Assembly (NCBI GenBank): GCA_963772225.1
Contig: CAVYWD010000002.1
Coordinates: 1,364,001 to 1,428,000 of the forward strand
Origin: CAVYWD01 sp963772225
Lineage (GTDB): Bacteria; Myxococcota; Myxococcia; Myxococcales; UBA5297
Length of the DNA stretch: 64,000 nt
Direction of reading: 5' to 3'
Shown: in pieces, positions 26,480 to 35,310 of the stretch
Position numbering within the stretch: position 1 is the first letter of the stretch
How the letters are laid out: the number at the start of each line of letters is the position of its first letter
Program-made: the position numbers and the translations under genes
The notes under the pieces: generated by a model
Seen by the model: the letters and a program-made list of their open reading frames with translations, nothing else
Databases searched by the model: none
What the model was told of the DNA's origin: nothing

Positions 26480-27023
26480 AGCGCCGAGGGCCGGCGCGCG
26501 CGCACCTTACAACGAGCTTCGCCCCCGGATCGAAACTTGCTGTAGGCAACCCGCGCCGACTTCGAGCCCCGGGCTCAGAGCCGGCACGGACCTTAAGGAC
26601 CAGCGATGCCAAGCGGACATTCCAGGGCGGAGCCCCGAGCCCGCGAAGGCGCCCGCCGCAGTGAAACCATGGCGCTTCCGAGCGGCCCAGCGCCGCGCCG
26701 CGCCATGCCGCTTCGGGCGCCGAATGCCTTCGCCCCCGCGCGAAGGCCGGCGCGCGGGTGCGAAAGCCTCTGCGCACGCCCGAGGCCCATGGAACCGTTT
26801 CTCGCCGACGCGCATCGAATCGCGCGCCGCAGAGGCTTGGCATTGCCGCGCTGCGCTACCGCGCAGCGGCATTCGAAGCGAGCGCTGCGGAGCTGAGCAA
26901 GAGGAACCCGGGCCCGACATCGAAGTTTTCCAGAAGGGCCGTTCCCGTCTTTGCGGGGTGACTCAGGCCCAGCCGTTCGGCTAGAACGGCGCGCCGTTTC
27001 CGATTCTTAGGAGAGTGCTGAAA
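26480..27023. other. intergenic region with nested inverted repeats
   Basis: No gene fits. Between 26709 and 26880 several arms nest: CGCTTCG and GAATGCC (26709-26728, split by six bases) pair with 26868-26880; AAGCCTCTGCG (26764-26774) pairs with 26828-26838; and GCCGCGCTGCGC/GCGCAGCGGC forms a hairpin at about 26845-26870. The whole could be a structured RNA, a leader of the pfaD gene, or a decayed repeat element. Confidence 0.45.
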
Positions 27024-28758
27024 ATGTTCGAGAACGATATTGCGCGCGAGCTCAACGACCCGTCGCTCTCGGACAGCCCTCGCGAGCGGCCGCCGCGGCC
27101 CGTCGCGGGCAGTGCGGGCGCGAGCGCCGGCCGGCCTATCGCCGACGCGCGGGCGGCGCTGCGCGAGCTCGACCGCGTGCTCTACGTGGCTCGCAGCGCG
27201 GGCGGCCCGTCACTGGTCGAGCGCGTGCCCTGGCCCAAGGACCTCCTCGGCGTGGTGCCGGCGCTTTCGCCGACGGAGCTGGGCGCGCGCAGCTTTCGCG
27301 AGGCCCACGGCCTGCGCTTCGCCTGCACCGCAGGCGCGATGGCTGGCGGCATCGCCTCGGTGGACCTGGTCGCCGCCATGGCGCGCGCGGGGATGCTCGG
27401 GTTCTTCGGCGCCGGCGGGCTGCCCCTGCCTCAGGTCGAAGAGGCCGTCCTCGAGCTGAAGCGCCAGCTGGGACCCGACGCGCCCTACGGTTTCAACCTG
27501 CTGCACAACCCCTACGACTCCAAGGCCGAGCTGGACGTCGTGAACCTCTACCTGCGACACGAGGTGCGCCGGGTCGACGCCGCGGCGTTCATGGACCTGA
27601 CGCCGGCCATCGTGCTGTACCGCGCGCGCGGCCTGAAGCGCCGGGCGGACGGGAGCATCGAGAGCCCGAACCACGTCTTCGCCAAGGTCAGCCGGCCGGA
27701 GGTGGCCGAGCGCTTCCTCTCGCCCGCGCCGGAGCTGCTGCTGCGCGAGCTGGTGGGCGCGGGGCTGTTGACGCAGGACGAGGCCGCGCTCGCCGCGCTC
27801 ATCCCCGTGGCCGAGGACCTCACCGCAGAGGCCGACAGCGGCGGCCACACCGACCAGCGCCCGCTTTCCGTGCTCCTGCCCATGATGCAGCAGCACCGCG
27901 CCGAGGCGATGGAGCGCCACGGCTACGCCGAGCAAGGCATCTCCATCCACATTGGGGCCGCGGGCGGCATCGGCGAGCCCACCGCGCTCCACGCCGCGCT
28001 CGCGCTCGGCGCGGACTACCTGATGACCGGCTCCATCAACCAGAGCTGCCGCGAGGCGGGCACCTCGGACGCCGTGCGGCGGATGCTCGCCGCCGCCGAC
28101 ATGGCCGACGTGATGATCGCCCCGGCGCCGGACATGTTCGAGCTGGGCGCCAAGGTGCAGGTGCTCAAGCGCGGCACCGCCTACGGCCTGCGCGCCCAGA
28201 AGCTCTACGAGCTGTGGAAGAACTACCCGTCCTTCGAGGCCATGCCCGCCGCCGAGCGCGAGAAGGTGGAGCTGCAGATCCTGCGGCGGCCCTTCGCCGA
28301 GGTCTGGGCGGAGACCGAGCGCTACTGGCAAGCGAGGGACTCGCGCGAGGCCGACAAGGGCCGGTCCGATGGGCGCCACCGCATGGCGCTCTGCTTCCGC
28401 TGGTACCTGGGCATGTCCTCGCGCTGGGCGCGCATGGGCGAGGAGGCGCGGCGGCTTGACTTCCAGATCTGGTGCGGCCCGTCCATGGGCGCCTTCAACC
28501 GCTGGGTCCGCGGGAGCTGGCTCGAGCCGGTGGAGGCGCGCGAGGTGCCGCTCGTCGCCCTGGCGCTCTTGCAAGGCGCGGCCGCCCTGGGCCGCAGGGA
28601 GAATCGCCGCTCGCGCGGGCGTCGAGAAGCTGCCGTCCCTGGTCGAGATGGGCCGGCCGGCCGCGCGCGCGGAGCTGCTCGCCGCGCTTCAGCCGCCGCG
28701 GGCCGCAGGGGTCGCCGTGCTGTCGCGCAGCCCCAACGGCGCGCGCCGCGAGCACTGA
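27024..28758 (+). CDS. pfaD: PfaD-type trans-acting enoyl reductase, frameshifted near 3' end
   Basis: 577 aa after correcting one base. ATG 27024 (AGGAGAG upstream). It carries a TIM-barrel FMN enoyl-reductase core: CTAGAMAGGIASVDLVAAMA, SIHIGAAGGIGEPTALHAAL, ALGADYLMTGSINQSCREAG (flavin phosphate site), and a C-terminal extension WCGPSMGAFNRWVRGSWLEP characteristic of PfaD. A one-base gain in GGG at 28597-28599 breaks the frame; the restored end reads RIAARAGVEKLPSLVEMG. PfaD reduces double bonds during polyunsaturated fatty acid or polyketide synthesis, working with PfaA-C synthases. None are in this window. Confidence 0.88.
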
Positions 28759-28801
28759 CCCGGCGCGGGCTCATAGCGTAGGAATCGGCCGAGGCCGAAG
28801 G

Positions 28802-29992
28802 TCAGCGCTTCGACTTCTTCTTCGCGGCCTTCTTTTCCTTCTTCGAGGCGGCCTTCTTTTCGGCCTTCTTGGGCGCCGCCTTCTTGGCCGCGGGCTTCAG
28901 TGCCTTTGCCTTCTTTGCCGGAGCCTTCGCGGCCGGGGCCTTCCTGGCGAGCTTCCTCGCCGCGGCCTTCGGAGCCGGCTTCGCTTTCTTTCCAGCCTTG
29001 GCGGCCGCGGCCTTCTTGGGCGCCGCCTTCTTCCCGCTCGCCTTTTTGGCCAGTGATTTCTTCGGCGCGGCCTTCTCCGGCTTCGGCGCGGCGGACTTCT
29101 TGGCTCCCTTGGGCGCCTTCGCAGGCGCCGCTGCCTCGACGGCCTTCGTCTCGGCCTTCACCGAACGGAGCGGGGTTTCGGCGGCGGGCGCAGCAGAGGC
29201 GTCGTCTCCACTTTTGGGCGCCGCGGATGGCGCGGCCTTGCCCGTCCCCGCGCCGCGGGGGATGGAGGTCGGCTTGCCCCCAGGCACGAGCGTGGGCCGA
29301 GCGGCGAGGAGCCCGCTGGCCTTGGCGGCGGCCGCGCGGGCGGCCGAGGCGGCGACGCGCCCCGTGTGCTTCAAGGCGGCGGGCGGCTGGATCCGCCGAA
29401 TGACGAGCGGGCCGGCGCGGCTCGATCGCCGGGCGATGTGGCCCTCCTGCTCGAGGTGCTTGAGCACCTGCATCACGCACTCCTCGACCGGCTGCTCGGC
29501 CGTGCGGCAGACCACCTCGGCGCGCTCGGGCGCCTCGTAGGGGCCATTCACGCCCGCGACATTCTGGAGCTCGCCCCGGCGCGCCCTGGCGTAGGTGCCT
29601 TTGGCGTCGCGCTTCTCGGCGACCTCCACGGGCGCGTCGCAATAGACCTCGACGAACCGCTCGACCGACGCGCGCTGCTCGTCGCGCACCATGCGCTTGG
29701 CGCTGACCGCCGCCACCACCGCCGCGACGCCGATGCGCGAGAGCTTCTGCGCCACGAAGCCCAGTCGCCGCTCGGCCGCGTCGGGACCTGCAGTCGAGTC
29801 GTCGGTGGCTGGGCCCAGGTGCGCGCGGGCGTCGTCGAGGTCGAGGAGCTCGACCTTCGGGAACCGCTCGCGCAGGTTCAGGGCCAGGGTCGCCGCCAGC
29901 GTCGTCTTGCCGGAGGCGGGCACGCCGGTGAACCAGACGACGAACCCGGCGGCGTTTTTGGGGTTCCGGGAAGCGTTTTGGATCGGGGCCAT
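28802..29992 (-). CDS. APS-kinase-like protein with histone H1-like lysine/alanine tail
   Basis: 396 aa from ATG 29992. Residues 15-185 are an adenylyl-sulfate kinase (CysC) fold: P-loop FTGVPASGKTTLA (21-33), LLDLDDARAHLG in place of the usual L-D-G-D-N-V-R, and FVEVYCDAPVEVAEKRDAKG...NGPYEAPE matching the CysC C-x-R-D-P-K-G and pYE-x-P motifs. From about residue 205 the chain becomes low complexity; 275-396 is a run of KKAAPKKA-like repeats, as in AlgP or bacterial H1-like proteins. The kinase part may phosphorylate APS or a related nucleotide; the tail probably binds nucleic acid. No sulfate-assimilation genes adjoin it. Confidence 0.75.
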   Translation of the reverse strand: MAPIQNASRNPKNAAGFVVWFTGVPASGKTTLAATLALNLRERFPKVELLDLDDARAHLGPATDDSTAGPDAAERRLGFVAQKLSRIGVAAVVAAVSAKRMVRDEQRASVERFVEVYCDAPVEVAEKRDAKGTYARARRGELQNVAGVNGPYEAPERAEVVCRTAEQPVEECVMQVLKHLEQEGHIARRSSRAGPLVIRRIQPPAALKHTGRVAASAARAAAAKASGLLAARPTLVPGGKPTSIPRGAGTGKAAPSAAPKSGDDASAAPAAETPLRSVKAETKAVEAAAPAKAPKGAKKSAAPKPEKAAPKKSLAKKASGKKAAPKKAAAAKAGKKAKPAPKAAARKLARKAPAAKAPAKKAKALKPAAKKAAPKKAEKKAASKKEKKAAKKKSKR

Positions 29993-30203
29993 CGGGCGCA
30001 CCTCGAGAAGTGGAAGTTGCGCAATCTTGCACAGTTGCGAGCCGCTGCCCAGCGTCATGCGCCGGCTTTGCGCCCCGGGCCGCCCGCCGGTGAACGATTC
30101 TTCGGCCGATGCGACGCTGCCGAGTGGGAGGGAGCCAGCCCGTGCCCGCTCGATCGACCTGAGGGCCTGCATGGTAACCTTCGCCGCGATCGTCGGAGGG
30201 CGC

Positions 30204-30974
30204 ATGGAAACCTCGACCTCGACCGCCCGGTGCCCGCGCCATCCCGAGAATAGCGCGAGCGGCGCCTGCGAGCGGTGCGGGACTTTCTTCTGCGAGCTCG
30301 ACCAGCGAGAGGTCTCCGGCAGGGTCTATTGCCAGTCCTGCGCCGCGCTGGCGGACGTCGATTACCTCGAGGCCTTTCGGAAGAAGTATTGGGGTAAGCG
30401 GGACGCCTGGGCGTGGCTGCTGGGCGCCGGGGGCGCCCTGAACGCGGTGACGGCCGCCTTCTCGGCCGCCTCGGGCCAGGTCGGGGCGGCCGCCGTCCAG
30501 GTGGCGGCCGCCGCTCTGGGAATCTGTTTCTGGCTCGGGCTGCGCTTCGCGCGAATCGGCGTCGTCCTGCTCAACGCGGCGCTGGCGGTCTGGCTGTTCG
30601 CTCAGGGCGCCGGCGCGGGCCTATTCGCGGGCGTCTGGCCTTTCGCCTTGAGCCTCGCGATGATCGCGAATACGCGAAACAAGCTCTTTTTCAAGATGGA
30701 CGTGCCGCGCGAAACGCTTCAAAAGGCGTGGCACCTGTACCACAACAACATTTACGCCCGAATCGGGTTCATGCTCTCGTTCATCGGGCTCATCGCCTTT
30801 CCCCTCGCCGCGGTGGCGCTCGGCCTCTCCCTCGTCGGCCTGCGGCGCGTGGACCCGAAAGCGCACCCGCCCATCGGGCGGCGGGGCCAGGCCATCGCCG
30901 GCGTGGTCCTGGGCGCGCTGGGCCTGTTGATAGGCCCCGGGCTGCTGCTCTGGACCTGGCTCTCTTCGCCCTGA
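30204..30974 (+). CDS. B-box-like zinc finger membrane protein (DUF4190-like)
   Basis: 256 aa, ATG with GTCGGAGGG upstream. The N-terminus (ARCPRHPENSASGACERCGT then FFCELDQREVSGRVYCQSCA) is a B-box-type zinc finger with regularly spaced Cys/His, common in myxobacterial membrane proteins. Then come four to six hydrophobic helices, the last pair (IGFMLSFIGLIAFPLAAVAL; GQAIAGVVLGALGLLIGPGL) resembling DUF4190. Role unknown. It is divergent from the APS-kinase-like gene; the two starts are 211 bp apart. Confidence 0.68.
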   Translation: METSTSTARCPRHPENSASGACERCGTFFCELDQREVSGRVYCQSCAALADVDYLEAFRKKYWGKRDAWAWLLGAGGALNAVTAAFSAASGQVGAAAVQVAAAALGICFWLGLRFARIGVVLLNAALAVWLFAQGAGAGLFAGVWPFALSLAMIANTRNKLFFKMDVPRETLQKAWHLYHNNIYARIGFMLSFIGLIAFPLAAVALGLSLVGLRRVDPKAHPPIGRRGQAIAGVVLGALGLLIGPGLLLWTWLSSP

Positions 30975-30983
30975 AGGTCGCGT

Positions 30984-31040
30984 CCCTCACCCCCAACCCC
31001 TCCCCGCTTGCGGGGAGGGGCGAAGCGGGAGAGGGGGTGC
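30984..31040. repeat. REP-like palindrome (C-rich/G-rich)
   Basis: CCCTCACCCCCAACC runs into CCCCTCCCCGC-TTGC-GGGGAGGGG and then GCGGGAGAGGGGGTG, a nested palindrome of the widespread REP type. It lies just after the stop of the B-box protein gene and could also act as its transcription terminator. Confidence 0.6.
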
Positions 31041-31061
31041 GCTCTCGTGCTTTGTTTCGGC

Positions 31062-31199
31062 TCAGCGCCGCGGCGTCTGGGCGTCCTCGGCGGCCGGGTC
31101 GATGTCAATCATTTGCGGGTGTGCTCTCACGGCGATGATCCAGGCGGCCGCGAGAATGCTCAGGAACGCGGCAAAGGTGAATCCGACGGTCAGTCGCAT
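31062..31199 (-). CDS. 45-residue membrane protein next to cbb3 oxidase
   Basis: ATG 31199 is preceded by AGGAGGCCTCCTCG. The peptide starts MRLTVGFTFAAFLSILAAAW, has one transmembrane helix and an acidic tail (MIDIDPAAEDAQTPRR). It follows the cytochrome oxidase subunit I gene on the same strand after 143 bp. Small single-helix proteins (CcoQ/CcoS-like) commonly belong to cbb3 oxidase loci, and this one may be such an accessory, although no specific family signature is present. Confidence 0.6.
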   Translation of the reverse strand: MRLTVGFTFAAFLSILAAAWIIAVRAHPQMIDIDPAAEDAQTPRR

Positions 31200-31342
31200 C
31201 GAGGAGGCCTCCTGTCGCTCCAATGGGGGAGCGCGCCGCTCAAGGCTCGTAAATCATTACGCTAGGCTCGCGTGCTCCGGCCGGCAAGGCTCCCCCTCGC
31301 GCCACGCTCGGCAAGGCGCCTGCCCGGCGCTTTGCCCTTCGC

Positions 31343-32728
31343 TCAGGCCCGGACCGCTGGCGCGGCGGGCTGCGGCTCTCGCTGGGGAGCGGTGAAGGTG
31401 CGAACGAGGTTGTAGAAGATGAGCACCACGCCCGCGTACAAGAAGAGTCCCGCGAAGAGACGGACGGCCCAGAACGGCTTCATGAATTTGACCGTGTCGA
31501 TCCACGGCATGTTCGGATCATTCCATTGCAGGCCCTGCATGAATCCGCCCACCCATAGGACCGCGAAGAAGACCAACCCTCCGGTGAACATGAGCCAGAA
31601 GGCCTGGTTCGCGAGCTTCACGGAATAGAGCGGCCGCCCGGCGATCCGCGGCGCGGAATAGAGCGAGCCCGCGATGGCAATAAATGAGAACGCCCCGAGG
31701 ACGGCCATGTGCGCGTGGCCGACGACCCAGTCGGTCTTGCTCACGATGGCGCTCACGGTGCGCAGCGAGTGCATGGGTCCCTGGAAGCAGGTGAGGACGT
31801 AAAAGGTGGTCCCTGCCATGAGGTATTTGAGGACGGGGTCCTGGCGGACGCGGTCCCACTTTCCGCTGACCGTCGCGAAGAAATTGAAGACCACCGTCCA
31901 GACGGGAATGATCAACATGGCGCTGAAGAGGATGGAGACCGTCTGGAGCCACTGGCTGATGGGGCCGTGGAGCATGTGATGGGCGCCCGTCCAGACGTAG
32001 ATGAAGGCGATGCTCCAGAACCCCACCATCGACAAGCGGTGGCTGAAGAGCGGCGCCTGCGCGGCCTTGGGGATGAAGTAATAGGCGATGCCGATGCCCA
32101 GCGGCGTGAAGATGAGCCCCACCGCGTTGTGGACGTAGAACCAATTCAGGTTCATCTGGTTCACGCCCGTGAAGAATTCCACCGCGACGTTCCCGGTGGC
32201 ATAGACGAACGTGGTCCAGATGATGCCGCCCATGATGTACCAGGTGGAGACGTAGATCTTCTCGTGCTTCCGGGTGGCCACCGTGGCGAACACGTTGACG
32301 CCGAACATGACCCAGAAGGTGAGGACCAAGGCGTCGAGCCAGAGCGGCAGCTCGGCGTACTCCAGGCCCTGGGTCATGCCCGCCGGGAGGACGTAGACCG
32401 CGGCGAGGACGACGAAGTCGAAGAGGGCGACGGTCGCGAGGCCCAGCTTCTCGCTCCACAGATTGTTTCCGCACAACTTGGGGATGAGGTGGAGAATGAG
32501 CCCCATGTCCGCCATCAGCAGCCAGCCCAGGAGCACGCCATTGGTATGCAGGGGCCGCATCCGGCCGAAGGTGAGGAAGGGCACGTTGCCCATGAACTCC
32601 GGCAGGACGAATTTGGTGGCCATGAAGACGCCCACCAGGGCCGTGATGGCGAAGAACACCGCCGCGCTGAAGAGAAACGCCGCGGCCGACGGCTCGTCGC
32701 GCCAGCTTCGTGTCGCCTCCAGAGTCAT
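31343..32728 (-). CDS. ccoN: cbb3-type cytochrome c oxidase subunit I
   Basis: 461 aa, 12 transmembrane helices. Haem ligands: RPLHTNGVLLGWLLMADMG (low-spin haem His), NWFYVHNAVGLIFTPLG (the Tyr/His pair of the catalytic site), YVWTGAHHMLHGPISQWLQ (CuB His pair) and DWVVGHAHMAVLGAFSFIA (haem b3/b His pair). This is the catalytic subunit that reduces O2 with high affinity and pumps protons. The ccoO and ccoP partners are not in the window, which is unusual; they may lie elsewhere, or this is a NorB-like relative working with other subunits. A 45-aa membrane protein gene follows it. Confidence 0.9.
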   Translation of the reverse strand: MTLEATRSWRDEPSAAAFLFSAAVFFAITALVGVFMATKFVLPEFMGNVPFLTFGRMRPLHTNGVLLGWLLMADMGLILHLIPKLCGNNLWSEKLGLATVALFDFVVLAAVYVLPAGMTQGLEYAELPLWLDALVLTFWVMFGVNVFATVATRKHEKIYVSTWYIMGGIIWTTFVYATGNVAVEFFTGVNQMNLNWFYVHNAVGLIFTPLGIGIAYYFIPKAAQAPLFSHRLSMVGFWSIAFIYVWTGAHHMLHGPISQWLQTVSILFSAMLIIPVWTVVFNFFATVSGKWDRVRQDPVLKYLMAGTTFYVLTCFQGPMHSLRTVSAIVSKTDWVVGHAHMAVLGAFSFIAIAGSLYSAPRIAGRPLYSVKLANQAFWLMFTGGLVFFAVLWVGGFMQGLQWNDPNMPWIDTVKFMKPFWAVRLFAGLFLYAGVVLIFYNLVRTFTAPQREPQPAAPAVRA

Positions 32729-32764
32729 CGATACGCTCCTTTCGTGAGAATCGCCGCGCCTTGG

Positions 32765-32857
32765 TCCCTTCGGCGCGAACTCTTGTCCCCGACGAGCAAC
32801 GACGCCAGCCGGGATGGATCAGACGTTGAGATGGAGCAGAAATTACGGAGCGATGAC
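32765..32857. repeat. chimeric repeat: R1 end joined to right half of R2
   Basis: 32765-32783 equals the reverse complement of the R1 end at 10965-10983 over 19 bp. From about 32790 to 32857 the sequence follows the right half of R2 (GACGAGCAACGACGCCAGCC... to CGGAGCGATGAC). The join indicates that R1 and R2 belong to one mosaic family. It lies between ccoN and the DUF4242 gene and touches the latter's stop codon. Confidence 0.7.
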
Positions 32858-33157
32858 CTACAGCGGCGCGAAGGCGAGGTCCCCCGGAGTCGCGTTGGCG
32901 ACTTCGGTGATCGCATCGAACGGCAGCCCCACGCGCTCGTGGGCCCGCTTCACCGCCTCCGCGCTCGGCGCCGCGGTGTAGCAATAGGCGCGCCCCTGCT
33001 CGAGGCCGACGCTCACTCGGAGCAAGACCACCCCTTCCTCGCGGCAGGCGGCTTCGTATTTTTGGAAGAATGCTGCAAACTCCTCCTTCGACAGCTTTTG
33101 AGGGAACGTGCTGTTCTTGCGGTCGTGCGCGTCGACAAAGAAGCGGGTCTTCTGCAT
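32858..33157 (-). CDS. DUF4242 (SCO4226-type, possible nickel-binding) protein
   Basis: 99 aa from ATG 33157 (GGAGGCCATC upstream; an in-frame ATG 12 bases earlier is less well placed). Pattern RFFVDAHDRKN...EFAAFFQKYEAACREEGVVL, then GLEQGRAYCYTAAPSAEAVK and HERVGLPFDAITEV fits DUF4242, a ferredoxin-like alpha/beta domain whose Streptomyces member binds nickel. It is divergent from a LysR gene, which likely regulates it. Confidence 0.72.
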   Translation of the reverse strand: MQKTRFFVDAHDRKNSTFPQKLSKEEFAAFFQKYEAACREEGVVLLRVSVGLEQGRAYCYTAAPSAEAVKRAHERVGLPFDAITEVANATPGDLAFAPL

Positions 33158-33188
33158 GATGGCCTCCATTGAGAATGAGAGAAGCGTC

Positions 33189-33202
33189 GTATTGCGTGAT
33201 AC
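33189..33202. promoter_or_regulatory. possible LysR operator
   Basis: GTATTGCGTGATAC is a near-perfect dyad (GTAT/ATAC) in the 101-bp gap between divergent DUF4242 and LysR genes, the normal place of a LysR box (T-N11-A type). Assigned by position and symmetry only. Confidence 0.4.
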
Positions 33203-33258
33203 TCTGGACCGCGCGCCCGGACTCCGGTAGGACGGCGCTGGCTATGGAGGCATAGCTC

Positions 33259-34230
33259 GTGACTATCGCAACGAACCTCGTGCAATTGCGTTACGTCGCC
33301 GCGGTGGCGCGTGAAGGCTCCTTCAGCGCGGCCGCCAAGGCCTGCGGCGTGAGCCAGCCGACCGTGTCCAACGCCATCGCCGAGGTCGAGCGGCAGGTCG
33401 GCGCGCAGCTCTTTCAACGGACCGCCAAGGGCGTGGAGCTGACGTCGCTCGGGCGCGACCTGGCGCAGCACATCGACGGCGTCCTCTCCGCCGCCGAGGA
33501 CCTCGACCGCGAGGTCGAGGCGCTTTGCAATCCTCAGCGGAAGATGCTCCGCCTGGCATTCTCGCCGGTGCTCGACTCGCGGGTGCTCACCGCGGTGGGC
33601 GAGGGGTACATGACGGGCCACGTCGGCGTCGAGGTCATCTACAAGGAATGCACCTCCGACGACCTCAGGGCCCGCGTCTATAAGCAGCAGGTCGACGTCG
33701 TGGTCGCGCCGCGGATCATCGGCGAGGGCGACTGGGCCCGCTGCCGCCTCTACTCCGACCGGGTCCGCTACGTGCCGCGCGGCGGCCCCTCCGAGCCCGC
33801 GCGCCCGGCGGTGACGCTGGCCGAGGTCGCAAAGGAGAAGCTGGTGCTCGCCCAGCCCATCTGCGGCCTCGCCCAGACAACCCGTTCCTGGTTCGAGCGC
33901 GCGGGGCTCGCCATCGAGGAATACCTGGGCAAGGCCATGACCTACCCGGCCTTGAAAGAATGGGCGGAGCAGGGGTTGGGCGGCGCGCTCATCCCGGAGT
34001 CGAAGCTCGGGGAGAGCGCCGGCGATTACCCGCTGCTGATGGACGGGGGCGAGCCGCTGCTCATCACCTACGACGCCATGTGGAACCAGCAGCTCACCTT
34101 CGCGCGCCACGTGCGCGAGTTCGTCCGCTACCTCGCCAAGCCCACGTCGAAGCTCTTTTCCGAGACGGGCGGCGTGTGGGCTCCGCGCTCGCCCAGGGAA
34201 GCGTCGAAGGCGCGCGGGCGGGCGCGGTGA
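33259..34230 (+). CDS. LysR-type transcriptional regulator
   Basis: 323 aa, GTG start with GGAGG eight bases upstream. N-terminal winged helix-turn-helix: YVAAVAREGSFSAAAKACGV, SQPTVSNAIAEVERQVGAQL, FQRTAKGVELTSLG. The C-terminal 230 residues are a LysR effector-binding domain similar to CysB/OxyR-type (LRLAFSPVLDSRVLTAVGEG; EGLG-like AEQGLGGALIPESKLG). A conserved Cys at EALCNPQ and another in PICGLAQTT are candidates for redox sensing as in OxyR, but not proof. It is divergent from the DUF4242 gene and presumably controls it. The tail is basic (PREASKARGRAR). Confidence 0.88.
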   Translation: MTIATNLVQLRYVAAVAREGSFSAAAKACGVSQPTVSNAIAEVERQVGAQLFQRTAKGVELTSLGRDLAQHIDGVLSAAEDLDREVEALCNPQRKMLRLAFSPVLDSRVLTAVGEGYMTGHVGVEVIYKECTSDDLRARVYKQQVDVVVAPRIIGEGDWARCRLYSDRVRYVPRGGPSEPARPAVTLAEVAKEKLVLAQPICGLAQTTRSWFERAGLAIEEYLGKAMTYPALKEWAEQGLGGALIPESKLGESAGDYPLLMDGGEPLLITYDAMWNQQLTFARHVREFVRYLAKPTSKLFSETGGVWAPRSPREASKARGRAR

Positions 34231-34496
34231 GGGGCCTCACAGCTCGATCGAGTCGGAGTCGTCCTCCTCGAATTGCAGGTCGTCCGAGTCGAATGATGGC
34301 ACATCGGCCTCGCTGGCTCCGCAAGACGGCGGCCGCGCCGCGACTTTGCCACGCCAGCCGGCCTTCGCTTTCTTGCTCCTTCAAGGCTTTCAAGCGACCC
34401 TGAGCCTCGCGACCTGCGCCCGCGCTGGGCCTCTTCGAAACGGAGCCAAGAGCCAGACCGTTCAGCTCGCATCGCGCCTGCCAGGAGAACCGCCTC

Positions 34497-35310
34497 ATGA
34501 AAGCCGCTTGCTGGGCATTCGCCCTCCTCCTGCCGCTCGGCGCGGCCGGCGCGGAGCCTTCCTGGCAGCTCCACCCGGAGTGGAAAGCGGAGCTCGACAC
34601 CCGCGGCGTGACCGGCACGGCGTTGGTCTTTGACGAGCAGGCGAACCGCTTTCACGTCTTCGACCGCGTCCGCGCGCAAACGCCGTTTCTCCCCGCGTCC
34701 ACCTTCAAGATCTTCAACGCCCTGGTGGCGCTGGAGACCGGCGCCGTGAAGGACGAATACGAGGTCCTCCGCTGGGACGGCGTCGACCACTCCTTCGCCG
34801 CCTGGAATCGCGACCACTCGCTGGCCAGCGCCATGAAGTTCTCCGCCTTCTGGTTCTATCAAGAGATGGCGCGGCGGGTCGGCCAGGCGCGCATGCAGGA
34901 ATGGATCGACAAGGTCGGCTATGGCAATCGCGACCTCGGCGGCGGGCTCGACCGCTTCTGGCTCTCCGGCAATCTGCGCATCAGCGCCGTCCAGCAGGTC
35001 GAATTCTTGCGGCGCCTCGCTTCAGGCACCCTCCCTTTCTCCGAGCGCGCCCAGGAGACGGTGCGCCGAATCACCCTGGTGGAGGCGGCGCCCGCCTATT
35101 CGCTCCACGGAAAGACCGGCTGGGCGGAAGGCACGGGCGAGCCGCCTTCGCCCGATTTCGGCTGGTTCGTCGGCTGGGTGGAGCGCGCCGGGCGCCGGTG
35201 GTTCTTCGCCGTCGAGAATCGACCTGCCGCGCGGCGGCGAGGACGCGCCCAAGCGAATCGAGCTCGCGCGAGCGGCATTAACGCGTTGCGGCGGTCTTCC
35301 GGCAAAGTAG
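34497..35310 (+). CDS. class D (OXA-type) beta-lactamase, frameshifted near 3' end
   Basis: 270 aa after removing one A. Signal peptide (CWAFALLLPLGAAGA). Active-site serine motif STFK at 68-71, SAFW at 116-119 (usual S-x-V), YGN at 142-144 followed by RDLGGGLDRFWLSGNLRIS, and KTG at 206-208. All class D landmarks are present, with Phe for Val in the second. At 35217-35218 one extra A shifts the frame; restored, the end reads FFAVEIDLPRGGEDAPKRIE. Because the break is in a short A run and the tail is well conserved, error is likely. It would hydrolyse penicillins; spectrum not predictable. Single gene with no nearby resistance cassette. Confidence 0.88.

Noticed and set aside
34247..34385. 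Frame on - strand with acidic end DSDDLQFEEDDSDSIEL
   Set aside because: Looks protein-like but has an in-frame stop and no start upstream; possibly a short gene with an indel, not supportable.
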